Shown here one piece after another: positions 60,970 to 64,000 of a stretch of DNA of 64,000 nucleotides. The notes below the pieces were generated by a model, which saw only the letters and a program-made list of their open reading frames with translations, had not been told where the DNA came from and did not search any database. Each line of letters begins with the position of its first letter. Position 1 is the first letter of the stretch. This DNA is from Agreia sp. Leaf283 (lineage in GTDB: Bacteria > Actinomycetota > Actinomycetes > Actinomycetales > Microbacteriaceae). The stretch lies in NCBI RefSeq assembly GCF_001422485.1, contig NZ_LMNF01000001.1, forward strand, positions 1,876,445 to 1,940,444, in the 5' to 3' direction. The translations under genes and the position numbers were made by a program.

Positions 60970-63564
60970 ATGACCGTGACTCTGCCCGAGGCCGCCGACA
61001 GCGACGACGCCACCGAGCAGATCGGCGAGGCCGAAACCGCCTCCCTCCTGTCGCTGCTCCCCGAGGCGTTCGACGAGGACACGGTCTTCGGGGCCTTCGA
61101 GACCTGGGCGAGTTCCCGCGGAATCACGTTGTACCCGGCCCAGGAGGAGGCGGTCATCGAGATCGTCTCCGGCGCCAACGTCATCCTGTCGACCCCCACG
61201 GGCACGGGCAAGTCGCTCGTGGCGATCGGCGCGCACGCCGCGGCCATCGTGCGGGGTCAGCGCAGCTACTACACGGCGCCGATCAAGGCTCTCGTCAGCG
61301 AGAAGTTCTTCGCGCTCGTCGACGTGTTCGGCGCGGCCAACGTGGGCATGGTCACCGGCGATTCGTCGGTGAATCCGGATGCGCCCATCATCTGCTGCAC
61401 CGCCGAGATCCTGGCGAATCTCTCCCTGCGCCACGGGGCCGACACCGACGTCGGCCAGGTCGTGATGGACGAGTTCCACTTCTACTCCGACCCGGAGCGC
61501 GGCTGGGCCTGGCAGGTTCCGTTGCTCACGCTGCCGAACGTGCAGTTCGTGCTCATGTCGGCCACGCTCGGCGACGTGACCTGGCTGGCCAAGGACCTGA
61601 CAGCGCGAACGGGCAGGGAGACGGCGGTCGTCACCGGCGTGGAGCGGCCGGTTCCGCTGCACTACTACTACGCCACGACGCCCGTTCAGGAGACGGTCGA
61701 GGAGCTGCTCGAGACGCACCAGGCACCCGTCTACATCGTGCACTTCTCGCAGCTCGCAGCCCTCGAACGCGCCCAGGCCCTCACGAGCATCCGGGTGGCG
61801 ACCCGGGAGCAGCGCGACGAGATCGCCGAGGTGATCGGCGGATTCCGGTTCACGACGGCCTTCGGGCGAACCCTGAACCGGCTCATCCGCTCGGGCATCG
61901 GCGTTCACCACGCGGGCATGCTCCCGAAGTACCGCCGCCTCGTCGAGCAGCTCGCGCAGCGCGGGCTGCTGCGCGTCATCTGCGGAACGGACACGCTCGG
62001 CGTCGGCATCAACGTGCCCATTCGAACCGTGCTCCTCACGGCACTCACCAAGTTCGACGGCACCCGGATGCGCCAGCTCAACGCGCGGGAATTCCACCAG
62101 ATAGCGGGTCGCGCCGGGCGGGCGGGCTACGACACCGCCGGCACGGTCGTGGTTCAGGCACCGGAGCACGAGACCGAGAACCTCAAGGCGATCGCCAAGG
62201 CCGGCGACGATCCGAAGAAGAAGCGCAAGATCGTCAAGAAGCGTGCGCCGGAAGGGTTCGTCTCCTGGGGCGAGCCCAGTTTTCTGCGGCTCGTCGACGC
62301 CGAACCCGAGACGCTCTCGTCGAGCATGCAGGTGAGCCACTCGATGGTGCTCAACGTCATCGCCCGTGAGGGGGATGCGTTCCGCGAGTTCAGGGAGCTC
62401 ATCGAGACGAGTCATGAGCCGCGGGCGAAGCAGCTCGCGCATCTGCGCCAGGCGCTCGCGATCTACCGCACACTCCGCACGGCCGAGGTCGTCACCCAGG
62501 TGCCGCAACCCGGGGGAGGGCCCGATCGCATCCGGCTCACCGTCGACCTGCAGCCGAATTTCGCGCTCAACCAGCCGCTCTCGCCGTTCGCGCTCGCGGT
62601 CTTCGACCTGCTCGACAGAGACAGCGAGACCTACGTGCTCGACATGATCTCCGTCGTGGAGTCCACGCTCGAGAACCCCCGGCCGGTGCTGTCGGCGCAG
62701 CAGTTCCTTGCCCGGGGCGAGGCCGTGGCGTCGATGAAGGCAGAGGGCATCGAGTACGAGCAGCGCATGGAACTGCTCGAGCAGGTGACGTGGCCCATGC
62801 CCCTGGAGGGCCTGCTCGGCGAGGCGTTCGAGACCTACAGTGCCTCCCAACCGTGGATCGGCGACTTCGAGCTGAAGCCCAAGTCGGTGGTGCGTGATCT
62901 CTACGAGCGGGCGATGACGTTCGGCGACTTCGTGAACTTCTACAAGCTCTCGCGCTCGGAGGGGCTCGTGCTGCGGTACCTGTCGGACGCGTTCCGGGCG
63001 GCCAGGCAGACGATTCCCGACGAGGCGAAGACCGACGAACTGCAGGATCTCATCGAGTGGCTCGGCGAACTCGTGCGGCAGGTCGACTCGAGCCTGCTCG
63101 ACGAGTGGGAAGAGCTGATCAACCCGAGCGACGACGGCGGCAGCGTCGAGAATCCGGGCATCGTGCCGCCTGCGCCGCGACTGCTCACCTCGAACACGCG
63201 GGCCTTCCGCATCCTCGTGCGCAACGAGCTCTTCCGCCGGGTGCAGCTCGCGGCGCTCGAGAACTACGAGGCGCTCGGCGAACTCGATGCCGCAGCCGGC
63301 TTCGACTCCGAAGCCTGGGCCGCCGCCATGGACGACTACTTCGACGAGCACGAGGAGCTGCTCACCGGTGCGGATGCGCGCAGCGCCGCGATGCTCATCA
63401 TCGACGAGCGGCCGGGGGAGTGGTCGGTGCGCCAGATCTTCGACGATCCGGAGGGCGACCACGACTACGGCATCTCGGCCGTCGTCGACCTGGCCGAGTC
63501 CAACGAGCAGGGCGTCGCCGTCGTGCGCATCACCGCCGTCGACAACAGCCCGCGCGCTTCCTGA
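60970..63564 (+). CDS. Ski2-like DEAD/DEAH helicase with DUF3516 domain
   Basis: An 864-residue SF2 helicase of the Ski2/Mtr4-like actinobacterial type. Walker A STPTGTGKS (Lys81), DEFHFY, SAT in LMSATLG, motif V region GTDTLGVGINVP, motif VI QIAGRAGRAG; the C-terminal half (about 440-864, with WEELINPSDDGG) matches DUF3516. RNA unwinding is likely, by analogy. ATG 60970. It is divergent from the imu operon and shares a 91-bp gap with the LexA box, so SOS control is possible. Its stop TGA lies within a partial copy of the dispersed repeat (TTCCTGAGCCTG). Confidence 0.94.
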   Translation: MTVTLPEAADSDDATEQIGEAETASLLSLLPEAFDEDTVFGAFETWASSRGITLYPAQEEAVIEIVSGANVILSTPTGTGKSLVAIGAHAAAIVRGQRSYYTAPIKALVSEKFFALVDVFGAANVGMVTGDSSVNPDAPIICCTAEILANLSLRHGADTDVGQVVMDEFHFYSDPERGWAWQVPLLTLPNVQFVLMSATLGDVTWLAKDLTARTGRETAVVTGVERPVPLHYYYATTPVQETVEELLETHQAPVYIVHFSQLAALERAQALTSIRVATREQRDEIAEVIGGFRFTTAFGRTLNRLIRSGIGVHHAGMLPKYRRLVEQLAQRGLLRVICGTDTLGVGINVPIRTVLLTALTKFDGTRMRQLNAREFHQIAGRAGRAGYDTAGTVVVQAPEHETENLKAIAKAGDDPKKKRKIVKKRAPEGFVSWGEPSFLRLVDAEPETLSSSMQVSHSMVLNVIAREGDAFREFRELIETSHEPRAKQLAHLRQALAIYRTLRTAEVVTQVPQPGGGPDRIRLTVDLQPNFALNQPLSPFALAVFDLLDRDSETYVLDMISVVESTLENPRPVLSAQQFLARGEAVASMKAEGIEYEQRMELLEQVTWPMPLEGLLGEAFETYSASQPWIGDFELKPKSVVRDLYERAMTFGDFVNFYKLSRSEGLVLRYLSDAFRAARQTIPDEAKTDELQDLIEWLGELVRQVDSSLLDEWEELINPSDDGGSVENPGIVPPAPRLLTSNTRAFRILVRNELFRRVQLAALENYEALGELDAAAGFDSEAWAAAMDDYFDEHEELLTGADARSAAMLIIDERPGEWSVRQIFDDPEGDHDYGISAVVDLAESNEQGVAVVRITAVDNSPRAS

Positions 63565-63588
63565 GCCTGCCGTTCACTGGACTCGTCG

Positions 63589-63610
63589 TTCCCTGAGCCT
63601 GTCGAAGGGC
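63589..63610. repeat. Dispersed repeat copy near the rRNA promoters
   Basis: TTCCCTGAGCCTGTCGAAGGGC, an exact copy of the core repeat, lies 25 bases after the helicase stop. Confidence 0.9.
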
Positions 63611-63669
63611 GCCACTTCCGCGGAATTCCGGGGCCGCCAGCCACGACACGCCCGGGCTGCACGTTGGTT

Positions 63670-63698
63670 TTGACGAGCGCCCAGTGTTTCCGTAATGT
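63670..63698 (+). promoter_or_regulatory. Sigma-70-type promoter P1 of the putative rRNA operon
   Basis: TTGACG (63670-63675), a 17-base spacer and TAATGT (63693-63698). No gene follows for 300 bases in the window, which together with the leader at 63975-64000 supports an rrn promoter. Confidence 0.75.
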
Positions 63699-63888
63699 TT
63701 CCTCTTGTCACCCCACAGGTGCGGAAAGCCGAAGAGCTTCCGGCCTCAAGCGGGACCATCCCATAGTTCCAGATCAGAGTCTATAAACGACTCCGGTTCT
63801 TGTTCTAGGATGTAAACCTTCCCAGTCGAACGTCGTTTGGTTCGATTTGAAGCGCCTGATTTCGGTCTTGTCGCTCGAATCGCTCGAT

Positions 63889-63917
63889 TTGACAAGAGCT
63901 TCGATCGGGTCTAGGTT
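63889..63917 (+). promoter_or_regulatory. Sigma-70-type promoter P2 of the putative rRNA operon
   Basis: Perfect TTGACA (63889-63894), a 17-base spacer and TAGGTT (63912-63917), about 190 bases downstream of P1. Tandem promoters are typical of rrn operons. Confidence 0.8.
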
Positions 63918-63974
63918 TGAGAAGTTGCCTCGATGTGATGCTGTGCCGGTTGGTGTGGTTGATGTCGGGTGCGT

Positions 63975-64000
63975 CCGATCCTTGAGAACTCAACAGCGTG
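63975..64000 (+). ncRNA. Start of the 16S rRNA leader (partial)
   Basis: The end TCCTTGAGAACTCAACAGCGTG resembles the antiterminator-like leader that precedes 16S rRNA in actinobacteria. The 16S gene itself is not in the window; identification is by the leader motif and the tandem promoters. Confidence 0.6.

Overview
The window is chromosomal DNA from a high-G+C actinobacterium, most likely a member of the Microbacteriaceae (relatives of Leifsonia, Clavibacter and Frondihabitans). The pointers are: a CIRCE-controlled groEL without groES; an actinobacterial LexA box (TCGAAC-N4-GTTCGA) ahead of imuA'-imuB-dnaE2; FbiC, SerC and DtxR of actinobacterial type; dispersed short repeats (CCTGAGCCTGTCGAAGGG and GGTCGAGTAG...GTATCGAGACC); and many genes whose start codon lies 6-8 bases after a -10-like hexamer, suggesting leaderless transcripts. 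The family assignment is inference; no 16S sequence is in the window.

Layout. 1-5 kb: cold-shock protein, groEL with CIRCE, a WXG100 protein, and an OmpR/HAMP-kinase two-component pair. 5-11 kb: a GNAT enzyme, an XPB-type helicase with a Helicase_C_3 partner and a small membrane protein, and a divergent cold-shock protein/DUF3027 pair. 10.85-11.34 kb: a gene-free block holding a 33-bp triplication and a 194-bp tandem duplication of two long hairpins. 11.3-17.5 kb: serC, dtxR, two membrane-anchored secreted wall-hydrolase-like proteins, a possible leader peptide with a terminator, an HNH nuclease and tRNA-Arg(CCT). 17.5-22.4 kb: dienelactone hydrolase, an AhpD-like protein, and an ECF sigma/membrane-protein pair between a truncated and an intact copy of one small gene. 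22.5-27.5 kb: GH92 mannosidase, glycosyltransferase and acyltransferase in one tight run. 28.3-32.8 kb: fbiC translationally coupled to a hydrolase-monooxygenase fusion. 32.9-35.3 kb: polar amino-acid ABC importer. 35.4-41.3 kb: an HA-repeat protein, DUF817, small stress proteins and a three-gene overlapping cluster (acyl-CoA dehydrogenase, PIG-L deacetylase/methyltransferase, GT2). 41.3-50.9 kb: LLM oxidoreductase, a very large degenerate helicase/nuclease, mscL, FmdB protein, formyl-THF cyclo-ligase, galU, GNAT, tRNA-Ala(CGC). 50.9-54.3 kb: MoxR-like ATPase plus VWA protein. 54.3-63.6 kb: DNA repair block (Fpg/Nei, DnaE2, ImuB, ImuA', LexA box, Ski2-like helicase). 63.6-64 kb: two strong sigma-70-type promoters and the leader of what is probably an rRNA operon whose 16S gene starts beyond the right edge.

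Most genes are housekeeping and arranged in short operons with ATGA or GTGA stop/start overlaps. The most unusual items are: an FbiC whose CofH half has lost the whole radical-SAM cysteine motif and whose interdomain linker is built from the dispersed repeat; the paired hairpins with a compensatory base change between the two copies; the arginine-rich sORF/terminator unit ahead of the HNH gene; and the giant helicase-like protein with destroyed Walker motifs.
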